A DNA stretch of 60,379 nt from Sedimenticola thiotaurini (GCA_007713595.1 VMRY01000043.1:1-60379); one strand, 5' to 3'; shown: positions 8,614 through 18,541, counted from the stretch's first letter. Numbers and translations: made by a program. The notes: a model not told the origin generated them from the letters alone.

Positions 8614-9321
8614 CTAAATATACTGCCCACTGTCTACTTTAATCACTTCACCAGTAATCATACGCGCCGCATCCGACAACAGGAACAGTACGGCATTGGC
8701 GATATCTTCAGGTGTAGCCAGCTCTTTCAGCACTGTTTCATCCAGTGCCTTCTGCAAAAACTCGGGAGGAAGTTTTTTGGCCATCTCGGTTAGCACCATA
8801 CCGGGAGCCACCGCATTGACGGTAACACCTTTACCACCTAATTCACGGGCTGCAGTCTTGGTCAACCCGATCATCCCGGCCTTGGCTGAACTGTAGTTGG
8901 CCTGCCCGAACTTCCCACGCATGCCATTGATCGAAGTGATATTAACAATGCGTCCATAACCCTGTTCACGCAGGCGTGGTGCCAATGCCCGGATCAGATA
9001 AAAGGCGCCACCCAGGTTGATATTGATGACAGAACTCCATTCATCATCACTCATCTTGGCAATGCTCTTATCCCGGGTAATTCCCGCATTATTAACCAAC
9101 AGCGTTACATCATTGGGTAATGAATCAACTGCGGCCTGAACGCTTGCCGGGTCACCGATATTGACCTCATGGAAGGTGCCAGGTGACGATTCTGCGTCAC
9201 CCATGCTCAGATCAAACACATGCACTTCAGCGCCAGCCTGTTCCAGCATTTCGGCGATAGTCCTGCCGATGCCGCTGGCACCTCCGGTAACAATCGCCTT
9301 TCGGCCAGTAAAGTTCCACAT
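8614..9321 (-). CDS. SDR dehydrogenase, 3-hydroxyacyl-CoA/FabG type
   Basis: A 235-residue short-chain dehydrogenase with the cofactor motif TGGASGIG near residue 13, NNAG, the catalytic Ser in NITSINGMRG and the YSSAKAG Tyr-Lys pair. It looks like acetoacetyl-CoA reductase or 3-oxoacyl reductase. From its place between the ring-reduction genes and gcdH, a role as 3-hydroxypimelyl-CoA (or 3-hydroxybutyryl-CoA) dehydrogenase is likely, but that is inference. Start: ATG at 9321 with GAGG eight bases before it; a GTG at 9342 would add seven residues and overlap the GNAT gene. Confidence 0.85.
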   Translation of the reverse strand: MWNFTGRKAIVTGGASGIGRTIAEMLEQAGAEVHVFDLSMGDAESSPGTFHEVNIGDPASVQAAVDSLPNDVTLLVNNAGITRDKSIAKMSDDEWSSVININLGGAFYLIRALAPRLREQGYGRIVNITSINGMRGKFGQANYSSAKAGMIGLTKTAARELGGKGVTVNAVAPGMVLTEMAKKLPPEFLQKALDETVLKELATPEDIANAVLFLLSDAARMITGEVIKVDSGQYI

Positions 9322-9331
9322 GACAGCAGCC

Positions 9332-10246
9332 TCAGATCGCACAGGAGAGTGACAACTCCTGAGCAGGACGGAAGCCTGCGCTGGAGAGGAAACGATTCAG
9401 ATCAAAGTTCTCCCACTCCACCTCAGTGCGTACATTCTCGACCTGCAGTGACGCCAGGTTATCCATCAACTGCGCCATCAGGGCGGAACCTATACCGCTG
9501 CCTTTATATTCAGGTCCAACGCCCAGTGTATCTACAACGGCGGTTGAGTCTGCCCGACCAAAGCTACCATAATCAACCCGCGCCATGACAAAGCCGGCAA
9601 CCATACCATCCTGCTCAGCCACCATGGAGACACGAATACCGCTATCAGAAATAACCTCTGAGACCTTCTGCTGTAGATAGGTCGAGCGGTCTTCATTGGT
9701 GATATGTCTGTCGATACGACGAATTGAATCGAGATCAGTCTCAGCCAGTGAGCGCACAGGGCGGAGACCAATATCATCCTCTTCATCCAATGCAAGCGGA
9801 CTGGTATCACGGGTCAGCACGTTACGTGCCGCCAAAGCAAATTCGGCATTGGCAAAAAAGGCCAGCAACTCCTGCTGATGCCAATCAGCCTGCGTCTGCA
9901 GAGAGCCACAACCACGTTTCTTTGCCTCAGCTTTAAGGGCATTCATCAGCATCATGCCGACACCTGATCCCTGTTCGCCAGGCTGTACACCCAGTGCGTC
10001 AATCACCGCAACCGGTTGATGCGTACCGAATTCACCTTGCAGAACATGAGCAAAAAGAAACCCACATATCTGTCCATCCATACTGGATACAAGGCTAATA
10101 TAGGTCGCTGGTGAACGCCCCATCGCCTGCAGACGTTTATTAAAAAACTCAGGGCGAGCACTTCCGCCCAGATTTTTATCCAATCCAATAACCTGCTCTA
10201 CGTCGCCTTCCTGCAATGGCTGGATCTGGCATTTTTTTTCAGACAT
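9332..10246 (-). CDS. Tandem-GNAT N-acetyltransferase
   Basis: A 304-residue protein with two GNAT domains, about residues 5-150 and 158-300. Each carries the acetyl-CoA loop: GVQPGEQGSGVGMMLM and GVGPEYKGSGIGSALM, each preceded by a VxD(A/T)LGV strand. ATG at 10246 is chosen because GGAGGTGGG lies about 7 bases upstream; the frame is open farther back. It sits between ferredoxin and the SDR on the benzoyl-CoA strand. In Rhodopseudomonas palustris the GNAT protein BadL of the bad cluster acetylates aminobenzoates and thereby affects regulation; other GNATs acetylate aryl-CoA ligases. Either role is possible here; the substrate is not evident from the sequence. Confidence 0.85.
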   Translation of the reverse strand: MSEKKCQIQPLQEGDVEQVIGLDKNLGGSARPEFFNKRLQAMGRSPATYISLVSSMDGQICGFLFAHVLQGEFGTHQPVAVIDALGVQPGEQGSGVGMMLMNALKAEAKKRGCGSLQTQADWHQQELLAFFANAEFALAARNVLTRDTSPLALDEEDDIGLRPVRSLAETDLDSIRRIDRHITNEDRSTYLQQKVSEVISDSGIRVSMVAEQDGMVAGFVMARVDYGSFGRADSTAVVDTLGVGPEYKGSGIGSALMAQLMDNLASLQVENVRTEVEWENFDLNRFLSSAGFRPAQELSLSCAI

Positions 10247-10388
10247 CTCAACCCACCTCCGGGTATTTTGTTTAGCTTGTCGGTGCACAATCATGCATCT
10301 TTCGGCAAGCACTCAAAGCTAGCAAGTACATTGCTGTTGCCACTTACATGCCATACAGCAATTCCCACTGCCTGCAATAGTGTAGAAC

Positions 10389-10631
10389 TTAATGCAGCGT
10401 CTCGTACTTTGCCATCAGCTCTTCTTCTGTCTCTTGAAAATCCGGATTAGGGACAATACAATCCGGCGGACAGACCAGTTGACACTGCGGCTCATCTTCA
10501 GCACCCACACACTCGGTGCACTTCATAGGATCAATTACATAGATCTCTTCACCCGCAGTGATTGCTTCGTTTGGACATTCAGTAACGCATGCATCACAAG
10601 CAGTGCAATCTTCATTGATTAAAAGGGCCAT
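10389..10631 (-). CDS. fdx: 2[4Fe-4S] ferredoxin for benzoyl-CoA reductase
   Basis: An 80-residue low-potential ferredoxin of the Allochromatium/Thauera type. The first cluster motif is CTACDACVTECP; the second is CTECVGAEDEPQCQLVCP, which has the characteristic eight-residue insertion, followed by a C-terminal helix. In Thauera aromatica such a ferredoxin carries electrons from 2-oxoglutarate:ferredoxin oxidoreductase to benzoyl-CoA reductase, and here the gene follows bcrD by 62 bases on the same strand. A close paralogue lies at 51526-51771. Confidence 0.95.
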   Translation of the reverse strand: MALLINEDCTACDACVTECPNEAITAGEEIYVIDPMKCTECVGAEDEPQCQLVCPPDCIVPNPDFQETEEELMAKYETLH

Positions 10632-10693
10632 ATCATTCTCTCCTTATTCAACCTTTAGTGGGCCGTTGTCGACCCTCAAAACAGATAGAGTGG

Positions 10694-11539
10694 TTAAGAA
10701 GCCTGAGCCAGCTCATCACCCTGAGCAGCCAATTTCTCAAACCGATAGGCACCCCAGATAGCAGCGCCGATAGCACCGGAATAGGGCGAATCAGGATGAC
10801 TGACTGCCTTTCCCTGCACTTTCATCTTGACCATCGCTTCATTAATTGAAGCCGTCAGACCGTCATCCAGTGCCAGGCCGCCACTCAGGAAAGTAACACC
10901 CTCATTTGCCTTGATGACCCGTAACAGTTTAACGAGTCGGCCCGCCATGGAGTCATGAATGCCCTTGAGAATATTTGGAGCAGAGATGCCACGGGATACC
11001 ATGTTAATCACGTCGGTTTCAGCCAGCACAGCACAGATACTGGAGACATTCTCTGGATCATCGGCCTGCATGGAGAGCTCGCCAATCTCATTCTGGGCAA
11101 TGCCCAGATAACGTGAAATATTCTCCAGGAACTGACCTGATCCTGATGCGCATTGACTGGTCATGCGGTATGTCAGAACCTTACCCTTCGCATCCATTTT
11201 AACCGCACGACCGTTCAGCGCGCCCATATCCAATACTGAGCGTGACTCAGGATTAAGATAGATAGCGCCACGGCTGTGCGTGGTCATAGAGTAAAAATGA
11301 CCGGTGGAAAAAGTGATATTCTCACCCTCGCCAGTCGTTGCTGTGTAATCGATATCTGCCTCTGTCAGGCCGGCCTCTTCAATTACCTCATCATAGGCAC
11401 GGCGCGCCAGCTCCATTGGATCACGTTGACGGATCTTGTCATTACGACGTGCCACCCACTCGATCTGATCACCGTTTACTTTAAACAAAACAGTCTTAAT
11501 ACAGCCGGTACCTACATCGATGCCAATACTGGTAGTCAT
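10694..11539 (-). CDS. bcrD: Benzoyl-CoA reductase subunit D (ATPase)
   Basis: A 281-residue ASKHA-fold subunit. With BcrA it forms the ATP-driven electron activator that feeds the BcrBC active-site module. Visible are the phosphate loop GIDVGTGCIKTV, the second nucleotide motif DMGALNGRAVKM, the cluster Cys C130 in SQCASGSGQ and C169 in SICAVLAETD, and the C-terminal FLSGGLALDDG loop. The two Cys, together with the pair in BcrA, are expected to hold the bridging [4Fe-4S] cluster. ATG at 11539 is preceded by GAGGAGG at seven bases and lies just past the bcrA stop. Length matches Thauera BcrD. Confidence 0.95.
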   Translation of the reverse strand: MTTSIGIDVGTGCIKTVLFKVNGDQIEWVARRNDKIRQRDPMELARRAYDEVIEEAGLTEADIDYTATTGEGENITFSTGHFYSMTTHSRGAIYLNPESRSVLDMGALNGRAVKMDAKGKVLTYRMTSQCASGSGQFLENISRYLGIAQNEIGELSMQADDPENVSSICAVLAETDVINMVSRGISAPNILKGIHDSMAGRLVKLLRVIKANEGVTFLSGGLALDDGLTASINEAMVKMKVQGKAVSHPDSPYSGAIGAAIWGAYRFEKLAAQGDELAQAS

Positions 11540-11541
11540 GT

Positions 11542-12861
11542 TCAAGCCTCCTCAACGGCACGGCGTGCAAACTCTGCACCACCCAACGCACCGGTGTAAA
11601 TTGAATCCGGGTCGATATTGATCTTTACATCACCGTAGTTTTCGTTCACCAGCTGCCGCAGTTGATTAACCGCCGCCTCATTCTTGGCTACACCACCGGT
11701 GAAGGTAAACTCATCCGTAATACCACCCGAGCGGGAGATAATGGACATGGCACGCAGAATAATAGCGCGATGCAAGCCTGCCATAATATTTTCGCGTTTC
11801 TCACCCATTGCCAGGCGATCACGTAACTCAGCGCCAGCAAATACGGTACAGGTAGAGTTGATGCGTGTGGTCTTGGTTGCCTGCATGGCCATGGGGCCTA
11901 GTTCATGCAAACCGAGATTCATCTCATCGGCAATATAGCCCAGGTAACGGCCACAGCCAGCAGCACAACGGTCATTCATCTGAAAGTTGACCACGATACC
12001 TTTGTCGTCAACCTGAATGCCTTTGGTATCCTGACCACCGATATCCAATACCGTACGGGTCTTTGGATACATCAGATGCGCACCCAAACCATGGCAGAGG
12101 ATCTCCGAACGGATATGCTCTTTCGGGAATGGCAGGCGGACACGACCATAACCGGTACCAACAACGAAGGTCTCCTCAAGATCCAGATCGAGAACGGCCT
12201 TGATCGCCTTCATCACATCACCTGAATCAACACTCAGATCAGTCTCTTCCCTCAGAACATTTTCCAAAGCGCGGAGGAATTTTCCCTCCATATCATCATT
12301 GGGTGGACGATTCTCCACTTCAATGATTGACTTGTCGTAGATGTTGATCAGGGTATCAAATGATGCCTCCATCTCCTTCGCGGTCTCTTCGGCGATGTTC
12401 ATATACTCTGAACCCGCCAGATCGCGGAAGAAATCAGACTTACGCACAACCCCTGGAGCAAACAGTCCTTTCAAACTATCCGCCAAACGGGTAAATGCGA
12501 CATCCAATACACCGCAGATCTTATCCTTCTGCCCCGGATAACGGAGATCATCCGCATTATGGGCACAGGTCTGATGCAGATCATTAAGCTGTTCCAGGAA
12601 CAGCTCCAGACGGAAATGACGTTCCAGATTGAACAGCAGGCGATCGATCTTCTCACCTTCCAGTCCAGCCAATCCCTCCAGGGCACGATGAAACAGAGTC
12701 AGACGTGTACTGATGAACGCTTCCAACTTCGCCACCCGACTGGCTGTATCATAATTTGAACGGGAGTTGGTAATGCCGCGCCCCAGGACTTCGCCTTTTT
12801 CGTCCATCACCACCGCTTTGGTGGTGGTAGAACCTAAGTCAATACCTATATAACACTTCAT
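11542..12861 (-). CDS. bcrA: Benzoyl-CoA reductase subunit A (ATPase)
   Basis: The larger ASKHA ATPase subunit, 439 residues. It opens with [12 protein letters not shown], then has a long helical insertion (about residues 40-215) absent from BcrD, then the second half of the nucleotide site ([10 protein letters not shown]), the cluster Cys C299 (NDRCAAGCG) and C338 (NSTCTVFAG), and the FTGGVAKN adenosine motif. With BcrD it binds one [4Fe-4S] cluster and couples ATP hydrolysis to low-potential electron transfer. Its stop is only three bases from the bcrD start. The gene order bcrC-B-A-D is that of Thauera. Confidence 0.95.
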   Translation of the reverse strand: MKCYIGIDLGSTTTKAVVMDEKGEVLGRGITNSRSNYDTASRVAKLEAFISTRLTLFHRALEGLAGLEGEKIDRLLFNLERHFRLELFLEQLNDLHQTCAHNADDLRYPGQKDKICGVLDVAFTRLADSLKGLFAPGVVRKSDFFRDLAGSEYMNIAEETAKEMEASFDTLINIYDKSIIEVENRPPNDDMEGKFLRALENVLREETDLSVDSGDVMKAIKAVLDLDLEETFVVGTGYGRVRLPFPKEHIRSEILCHGLGAHLMYPKTRTVLDIGGQDTKGIQVDDKGIVVNFQMNDRCAAGCGRYLGYIADEMNLGLHELGPMAMQATKTTRINSTCTVFAGAELRDRLAMGEKRENIMAGLHRAIILRAMSIISRSGGITDEFTFTGGVAKNEAAVNQLRQLVNENYGDVKINIDPDSIYTGALGGAEFARRAVEEA

Positions 12862-12872
12862 CTTTCGCCCCC

Positions 12873-14162
12873 TTAAAATTGTCTGCTGGACTGACGTTTC
12901 TGATCCACCATCTGGAAGTAACTCTCCAGGCGGTTCTTCACGTTAGCTGCAGAGAAGTAACGTGGATCAACCAGATCAGTCTCAATAAAGGCACCCGGCT
13001 TACCGGTGCGCTTCTCAATCTCATTCATCATCATCAACTGACCAGCGGAGAAGCTGTTACAGCTCTTAATGGAGTTGATCAGAAGTCCATCGGCCTGATA
13101 CTCATTCATATACTTTTCCAGCATATCCACACGACTGGGCATATTGCGATTGGTGTAACAACCCAGGCAGTAATCAGCCAATGACTCAAGCGGGTTCTCA
13201 GGATCGTGGCGGAAGCCCAGGTCGTATACTCCACCTACCTTGGTATAGGTACTGGATACAACAACCGCACCTTCGTCATAAAACATCTTCCAGAACTCGC
13301 GGAAACTGGTCCAGTTTGGCGGACCCTCTACGACCAGGCGATACTTCTCCTCACCCATATCACCTTCAGGCGTAATGGGACCGAGACCGGCTTCAATACG
13401 CTTTTCAATCTCACCGCGCAGCAACTGGTAGTACTCAATAGCATCCTGAGTACCACGGAAAGCGGTGAAGATTGGACCAATGTAATAGACGCCACCAAAG
13501 TAGGCATCAATTGGCGAGCGAACCTTTTTGGCACTTTCCAAAACCCAGACAAGATCATCCTCAGCCTTGGCTGAACGCGCCAGGTTTTCACGCAGACGAT
13601 CGATATCAAACTTGTTACCGGAGACACGCTCCAGGGTAGGAATGACCTCTTCCTTCAACTGCTTGACCACAAAATCGCGCATATTATCAGTGATAATTCC
13701 ATCACCGGTATAAGGCACCTGCAGCATCACCGTTTCGCAGTTGTACTCTTTGCGCAACAACTCAAACCATTTCATGAAGGTGAAACAACCGGTGTATGAC
13801 AACAGCAGCAGATCAGGGGCTGGCATTGGCTTGCCATTTGGTGCGATATTGCCCTTTGACATCATGCCAATATCGGCCTTCACGTAGGTGCAAACATCTT
13901 CCGAGTGACCGGAACGTTCAGCGTCCATAATCATGGCGCCACTCTGTTTACGCATACCGTTGTTAATGGCATTGATCTCTGGCAGGTTGTTCAACATACC
14001 AAAGCTGCTAATCAACTCATTAAGGTTACCTGGAACAAAAGTCGAGGCTACCTTCTGACCCGTTTCAGGAGCGGAGGTAATGGCATCATAGTTACGTGCG
14101 ATCATCTCCTTCTGCTTGAGCATCGAAGCGTCTTTTATCACTTCAGCTTGAATATCGGCCAT
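12873..14162 (-). CDS. bcrB: Benzoyl-CoA reductase subunit B
   Basis: A 429-residue HgdB/BcrB-family subunit that, with BcrC, binds benzoyl-CoA and the active-site [4Fe-4S] clusters. Cys residues that may ligate clusters include [24 protein letters not shown] and SIKSCNSFS. It ends two bases from the usual spacing, 11 bases before bcrA, and starts with ATG preceded by GAGGAG. ATP-dependent (class I) ring reduction follows from this gene set; the class II BamB type is not present in the window. Confidence 0.95.
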   Translation of the reverse strand: MADIQAEVIKDASMLKQKEMIARNYDAITSAPETGQKVASTFVPGNLNELISSFGMLNNLPEINAINNGMRKQSGAMIMDAERSGHSEDVCTYVKADIGMMSKGNIAPNGKPMPAPDLLLLSYTGCFTFMKWFELLRKEYNCETVMLQVPYTGDGIITDNMRDFVVKQLKEEVIPTLERVSGNKFDIDRLRENLARSAKAEDDLVWVLESAKKVRSPIDAYFGGVYYIGPIFTAFRGTQDAIEYYQLLRGEIEKRIEAGLGPITPEGDMGEEKYRLVVEGPPNWTSFREFWKMFYDEGAVVVSSTYTKVGGVYDLGFRHDPENPLESLADYCLGCYTNRNMPSRVDMLEKYMNEYQADGLLINSIKSCNSFSAGQLMMMNEIEKRTGKPGAFIETDLVDPRYFSAANVKNRLESYFQMVDQKRQSSRQF

Positions 14163-14164
14163 GG

Positions 14165-15334
14165 TTATATCTCCTCACCCCAAAGTTTAATCGAGTCAGC
14201 AAAGGTACCTGCCTGCTCACGAATCGGCTGCATCTGACCCGAGTTCTCCGCGTACTTAAACGATATGTGCGGCACATTGTTTTCAGCCATCTTGGCAGCT
14301 AACAGTGGACGCTCCAGCAGTGCAGGATCACAGAATGAAGGTGCTGCGAAGATGACACCTTCCGCCTTGTTTTTCTGTACAGAGTCATACAGGTACTGCC
14401 CCACTTTCTCCTGGGTATCACTGTACTTGGCAGATGAATCAGCCGAATGATGCAGGAAGGCATCCGCCAGATTCTTAATCGGGTCACCCTCTGTTGGTAC
14501 CTCTTCCATCAACCAGCGATTGACCAGCATGTAGTCATCATCCACTACATAGCAACCGGACATCTCAAGCGACTTGATCAGGTTCAGCGGTGGTTGTTCA
14601 CAGAACGCTCCGGTAGTAATGATGCGGCAGTTATCACGTCTCGGACGATCTTCCAGCTGTGCTGCGGCCATGTAGGCTTTCAGCATAGGGATGTGCTCTT
14701 CCACAGGCAGAACCATGCCGGCACGCATCAGCAGATAGACTTCTGAACTCGGCACTTTCCACGGCTCATCAGAGCGCATCTGATAAACATCGCGCACCAA
14801 TTGACGATGCTCGTTGAAGATCTTGATGGAATTTCTGATTGCTTCATCCGTAATCTTACGTCCTGATATTTTTTCCATATCATGACGCAGCTCCTGCATC
14901 TCCTGCTGGTAATACTCACCACCAATGTCATCACGATAATTCTGTGGCACGTCAAAATACTTGGCGTAGACATTTGGCTTCATCAGTTTCCACATACCGG
15001 ACAGGTTGCGGATAACGTCACAGATACTGGGGAACAGCATGCCATCCACAAAATCCAGGCGACCTGTCAGTCCCAACTCAATAGTGGAACGGGGAATACG
15101 ACAGATATAGCTCTGATAGAAGGCATCTCCATGGATCACTTCAAGCTCATCACCTCCGCCCAGGATACCCAGCGGTAGCATGCCTGCCGCATGAATGATC
15201 TCTTCAGGAATGTAGACCGGCATAAAGCCAATCACTTTGCGGCCAGGCTCGGCCTCTTTCCATGCACGTGATGCGGCGAAGGTGGTATCTTCATACAACT
15301 CTTCACAGCGTGCGATTATCTCTGCAGTACTCAT
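14165..15334 (-). CDS. bcrC: Benzoyl-CoA reductase subunit C
   Basis: The second active-site subunit, 389 residues and paralogous to BcrB. It carries CEELYEDTTFAASRAWKE at the N terminus, GFMPVYIPEEIIHAAGMLP, CRIPRSTIELG, FPSICDVIRNLSGMWK and FAAPSFCDPALLERP, all characteristic of the family. ATG at 15334 (MSTAEI) is preferred because GGAGGACAGG lies about 10 bases upstream and it then falls just after the dch stop; the upstream ATG at 15352 would overlap dch and has a distant ribosome site. The resulting length is close to Thauera BcrC. Confidence 0.94.
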   Translation of the reverse strand: MSTAEIIARCEELYEDTTFAASRAWKEAEPGRKVIGFMPVYIPEEIIHAAGMLPLGILGGGDELEVIHGDAFYQSYICRIPRSTIELGLTGRLDFVDGMLFPSICDVIRNLSGMWKLMKPNVYAKYFDVPQNYRDDIGGEYYQQEMQELRHDMEKISGRKITDEAIRNSIKIFNEHRQLVRDVYQMRSDEPWKVPSSEVYLLMRAGMVLPVEEHIPMLKAYMAAAQLEDRPRRDNCRIITTGAFCEQPPLNLIKSLEMSGCYVVDDDYMLVNRWLMEEVPTEGDPIKNLADAFLHHSADSSAKYSDTQEKVGQYLYDSVQKNKAEGVIFAAPSFCDPALLERPLLAAKMAENNVPHISFKYAENSGQMQPIREQAGTFADSIKLWGEEI

Positions 15335-15336
15335 AC

Positions 15337-16107
15337 TTACCTGTCCTCCCATTTGGCTGGACGTTTCTCCAGGAACGCATTCAAACCTTCTACTGCATCA
15401 TGGCTGGCCATCAGGCTGTCCAGATAAAGGGCTTCAACACTTGCCAGTTTGGCTTTGATACGCGCCACCACATCAGTTCTAGCCGCCTGCACTGCAAAAC
15501 GCAGAGAGGAGGCTGAGTGGGGAGCAAGAAATTTTTCAAAATAAGCGATGGCTGCTGCTTCGGGATAGTCAGATAACTGATTCACCAACCCCATGGCGAG
15601 TGCCTCTTCGCTTTTAACGCTACGCCCGGAAAAGAGCAGATCCTCTGCATTTGCCTGACCTATACGCTCCGGCAACAGACAGGAGGCCGCTGGCGCAAAC
15701 ACGGCCAGTTGAATCTCCGGCTGACCGAGACGAGCATCGGTTGAGGCAAACAGCAGACTGCCGGCTGCCGCCACTTCCAGTCCACCGCCCAGGCACTGAC
15801 CTTTTATGGCCACCAGAATTGGCACGGGGAAATCCAGCATGGTTTCTATCAACCGGTGTAACGACCGGAGCATCTGGGCGCAACCGCCTGGCAGGTGCTC
15901 CTCAACGCTGGCACCGAAACTGAAGTGGGGACCTTCAGCATCCAGCAGCACAGCGCGAAGAGACGCCTGCCCGACATGTTGCTCAAAGGCCGTTTGCAGT
16001 GCGCCAATCATGGCCGCATCGACAATATTGGCCTTGGGACGATCAAGACGCAGACGCAGCAGCGTACCATCCTGATCCAACCAAACCTTGAGCGGTGAAT
16101 CGCTCAT
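15337..16107 (-). CDS. dch: Cyclohexa-1,5-diene-1-carbonyl-CoA hydratase
   Basis: A 256-residue crotonase-fold hydratase adding water to the dienoyl-CoA formed by benzoyl-CoA reductase, giving 6-hydroxycyclohex-1-ene-1-carbonyl-CoA. The oxyanion-hole strands are seen as FSFGASVEEH and KGQCLGGGLEVAAAGS, followed by ARLGQPEIQLAVFAP. Sits three bases before bcrC and four bases after oah, inside the same operon; GAGGACT precedes the ATG. The assignment to Dch rather than a general enoyl-CoA hydratase rests on position, length and the N-terminal wording of the family. Confidence 0.9.
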   Translation of the reverse strand: MSDSPLKVWLDQDGTLLRLRLDRPKANIVDAAMIGALQTAFEQHVGQASLRAVLLDAEGPHFSFGASVEEHLPGGCAQMLRSLHRLIETMLDFPVPILVAIKGQCLGGGLEVAAAGSLLFASTDARLGQPEIQLAVFAPAASCLLPERIGQANAEDLLFSGRSVKSEEALAMGLVNQLSDYPEAAAIAYFEKFLAPHSASSLRFAVQAARTDVVARIKAKLASVEALYLDSLMASHDAVEGLNAFLEKRPAKWEDR

Positions 16108-16110
16108 GCT

Positions 16111-17247
16111 TCAGTCCTCCTTACCAGGCATCAGACTCTCGATCAGCTCTTGCGACCAGGGAGTAGCCTCTGCCAGCGCTTGACGTAAGGCGACAAAATC
16201 AATCTCACGACCCACCTCACGATTACCTTCATTGAAAGCACGGAAACCGGTATTGGCCTCATTCATCATGTTAAGTGCCAACCAAGCACGTGAATTTTCT
16301 TTATTGCGATTCCACGCATCCAGTTTTGGTTTGCGCAGCTCTTCCAGACTTTTGGTCATGCACTCCGGGAAGGTTTCAATCAGCTTGGCGCAGAGATCCT
16401 CAACAGCCTGGTCCAGCAGACTCAGATCAATCTCACCACTCTTCAGCAGAGCCTTGGCTGCCTTGGCCTCTTCACCCGTCTTGAATTCACCATGCACGAT
16501 GCGCCCGTACTGATCCAACATCTGATCAGTGACCGCCATCGGATTAGCAACAAACTCACCGTTTACTTTCAGCGCAGGGACAATCTGGGAAACGATACCC
16601 AAGCGATAAGCCTTGTGTGCCGAGAAGGGTTCGCACAGAGTGCCGGAGACCATCGCCTGTTCACAGCCAATCATGACTGGAAGAAAATCGGTGGCACCAC
16701 CAATAGCAGCCGAACCGTGTTTGGGTCCTGCCTGGCCGAAGTTGGCCAGATCCTGTGCAACTGAGTAATCCGCTGCCATACCAATCTCTTGACCGCCACC
16801 GATTCGCATTCCGTTTACACGGCAGATAACCGGTTTGTCACAGCCCAGCATGGAACTGACCATGTCATTGAACAGACGCATATACTGACGGTATTCCTGT
16901 GGATTACCGGCATAGTACTCGGCATACTCTTTGGTATTGCCACCGGTACAGAACGCCTTGTCACCAGCACCGGTAAAGACCACTGCATTAACATCTCGTG
17001 CATTGCTCGCTGCACGGAATGCGAGGATGACGCCCTTTACCATTTCGGTGGTATAGGAGTTGTACTGGCTTGGGTTATTCAGGGTAATCCACATGTTGTA
17101 GAGCCCTTCAGCCACCGTGCCATCACGACGCTTGGCCGGGCGCTTCTCAACCAACAGACCTTCGAAGCTCAGCTCCGGAACCAGGTTGTGATCGACCGCA
17201 TGGGCCGGTTTGGAGTCATTGATAATGCTACGTGTTGAATCTCTCAT
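16111..17247 (-). CDS. oah: 6-oxocyclohex-1-ene-1-carbonyl-CoA hydrolase
   Basis: A 378-residue ring-opening hydrolase of the crotonase superfamily that adds two waters to 6-oxocyclohexenoyl-CoA, yielding 3-hydroxypimelyl-CoA. It has the long N-terminal extension typical of Oah (NLVPELSFEGLLVEKRPAKR), the TGAGDKAFCTGGNTKEYAEY oxyanion region, and GMRIGGGQEIGMAADYSVA. Length and gene order (had-oah-dch) match Thauera and Azoarcus. Starts at ATG 12 bases after the had stop. Confidence 0.95.
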   Translation of the reverse strand: MRDSTRSIINDSKPAHAVDHNLVPELSFEGLLVEKRPAKRRDGTVAEGLYNMWITLNNPSQYNSYTTEMVKGVILAFRAASNARDVNAVVFTGAGDKAFCTGGNTKEYAEYYAGNPQEYRQYMRLFNDMVSSMLGCDKPVICRVNGMRIGGGQEIGMAADYSVAQDLANFGQAGPKHGSAAIGGATDFLPVMIGCEQAMVSGTLCEPFSAHKAYRLGIVSQIVPALKVNGEFVANPMAVTDQMLDQYGRIVHGEFKTGEEAKAAKALLKSGEIDLSLLDQAVEDLCAKLIETFPECMTKSLEELRKPKLDAWNRNKENSRAWLALNMMNEANTGFRAFNEGNREVGREIDFVALRQALAEATPWSQELIESLMPGKED

Positions 17248-17259
17248 AATACGTCCCCT

Positions 17260-18333
17260 TTAAAGATTCGGAACCAAAATGGCACGCTCGGTCAAAAGGT
17301 GGTTTTTAGCCGCCTCAAACACTGCGTTGATGTCGTTTAATGAATGCAGTTTTACAAACGGCTTCATCTGGATCTTGTTCTGCATCACCAGATCAAGCGC
17401 TTTTGGATAGTATTCAGGCAGACAGCCCCAGTTACCCTGCAGGCGTGCACTGAATGCCATCAGATTAGAGAGACGCAACTCCAGCTTGGCCATGGTGAAA
17501 CCGACTACCGCCAGATGCGACCCGTAAGTGATCAGACTGAATGCCGTCTCCTGCCCAGGCGCTGAACCGGAACACTCAAAGATCTTCCATTCGGTCGCGC
17601 GCAGAGCGTTGTTTTTTACATACTCTTTAATCAGTTTTTTGATTGCCCGGGCGTCGTGCTCCTTGGCATTGATGGTCAGTGAAGCACCAAAATCTTTCAG
17701 CTGATCCAACTTGGCCTGATCAACATCAATGGCAATCACGTTGGCGCCCATCGCATTGGCAATCTGTACCGCGTATCCACCGACACCACCGACACCGATC
17801 ACAATTGCCACATCACCTTCATTGATCTCAGCCAGTACGGCGGCCTGAAAAGGCGTGGTAACGGCGTCAGCCAGTACAGCTACTTCAGCCAGACTCATAC
17901 CGGCCGCTTCAAGCTGTTTCTCATCCACCGGACAGAGACCACGCGCTGGTACATTGATGTGGGTAGCAAAGCCACCCTGGATATCGTTTCCGGGCATCTT
18001 CTGGCTACGGCACATGGTGCCCAGGCCACGCTTGCAGAGATCACACTCACCACAGGGCATTACGGCCGGAATCACAACCGCCTTACCGGTCAGCGCCTCG
18101 GCACCTTCACCCGCAGCAACTACACGACCGCTGATCTCATGACCCAATGTCAGGGGCAATTCATGATTAGTGCGGACACCGTCATAGAGGAAACCAAGAT
18201 CAGTATGGCAGACACCACACCCAGCGACTTCAACCGTCACCTCGCCCGCCGCAGGCAGTTCAGGCGTAAAATCTTCCTTTACAAAGGGTTCTCCAACTGC
18301 AGTCATCAGCCAACGGTGTCCGTTAATACTCAT
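17260..18333 (-). CDS. had: 6-hydroxycyclohex-1-ene-1-carbonyl-CoA dehydrogenase
   Basis: A 357-residue zinc-dependent medium-chain alcohol dehydrogenase that oxidises the hydroxy intermediate with NAD. The catalytic zinc motif [15 protein letters not shown], the GHEISGRV segment, the structural-zinc Cys set [15 protein letters not shown] and the Rossmann loop [13 protein letters not shown] are all present. It is the promoter-proximal gene of the minus-strand operon, with GGAGAG before its ATG. Family-specific naming follows from the neighbours oah, dch and bcr. Confidence 0.93.
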   Translation of the reverse strand: MSINGHRWLMTAVGEPFVKEDFTPELPAAGEVTVEVAGCGVCHTDLGFLYDGVRTNHELPLTLGHEISGRVVAAGEGAEALTGKAVVIPAVMPCGECDLCKRGLGTMCRSQKMPGNDIQGGFATHINVPARGLCPVDEKQLEAAGMSLAEVAVLADAVTTPFQAAVLAEINEGDVAIVIGVGGVGGYAVQIANAMGANVIAIDVDQAKLDQLKDFGASLTINAKEHDARAIKKLIKEYVKNNALRATEWKIFECSGSAPGQETAFSLITYGSHLAVVGFTMAKLELRLSNLMAFSARLQGNWGCLPEYYPKALDLVMQNKIQMKPFVKLHSLNDINAVFEAAKNHLLTERAILVPNL

Positions 18334-18384
18334 AGTGTGTTCTCTCCGAAATTTTCATTTCACGTACTAATGCCATGGCAATGA

Positions 18385-18412
18385 ATTATATTTCACTTTT
18401 ACCCCTTGTCAA
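18385..18412 (-). promoter_or_regulatory. Sigma-70 promoter of had-bcr operon
   Basis: Read on the minus strand: TTGACA (18412-18407), 16 bases, TATAAT (18390-18385), both hexamers at consensus. A 10-bp palindrome TGCCATGGCA at 18371-18380 falls close to the expected start of transcription and is a candidate operator. Such a strong core promoter in a substrate-induced pathway suggests control by repression, which would fit a BzdR-type repressor; that link is inference. Confidence 0.8.
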
Positions 18413-18437
18413 CTTAAATTTGTGTATTATATTTCCT

Positions 18438-18466
18438 TTGACATGCTTCAAATCATGAAATATGAT
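18438..18466 (+). promoter_or_regulatory. Sigma-70 promoter of korAB
   Basis: TTGACA (18438-18443), 17 bases, TATGAT (18461-18466) on the plus strand, about 75 bases before the korA ATG. It is back to back with the had promoter, the two -35 boxes being about 25 bases apart. In the leader the palindrome CAGTA-AAT-TACTG (18498-18510) may be an operator. Confidence 0.75.
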
Positions 18467-18541
18467 TCATTTACACTGCGTTTAGCGGGGTAATTCCCAG
18501 TAAATTACTGTGATATATGCCCTATATATAAGGTATAAGCT

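Noticed and set aside
18334-18541. FNR box at the bcr/kor promoters
   Set aside because: An oxygen-responsive TTGAT-N4-ATCAA site was looked for because the pathway is anaerobic, but none was found in the gap.
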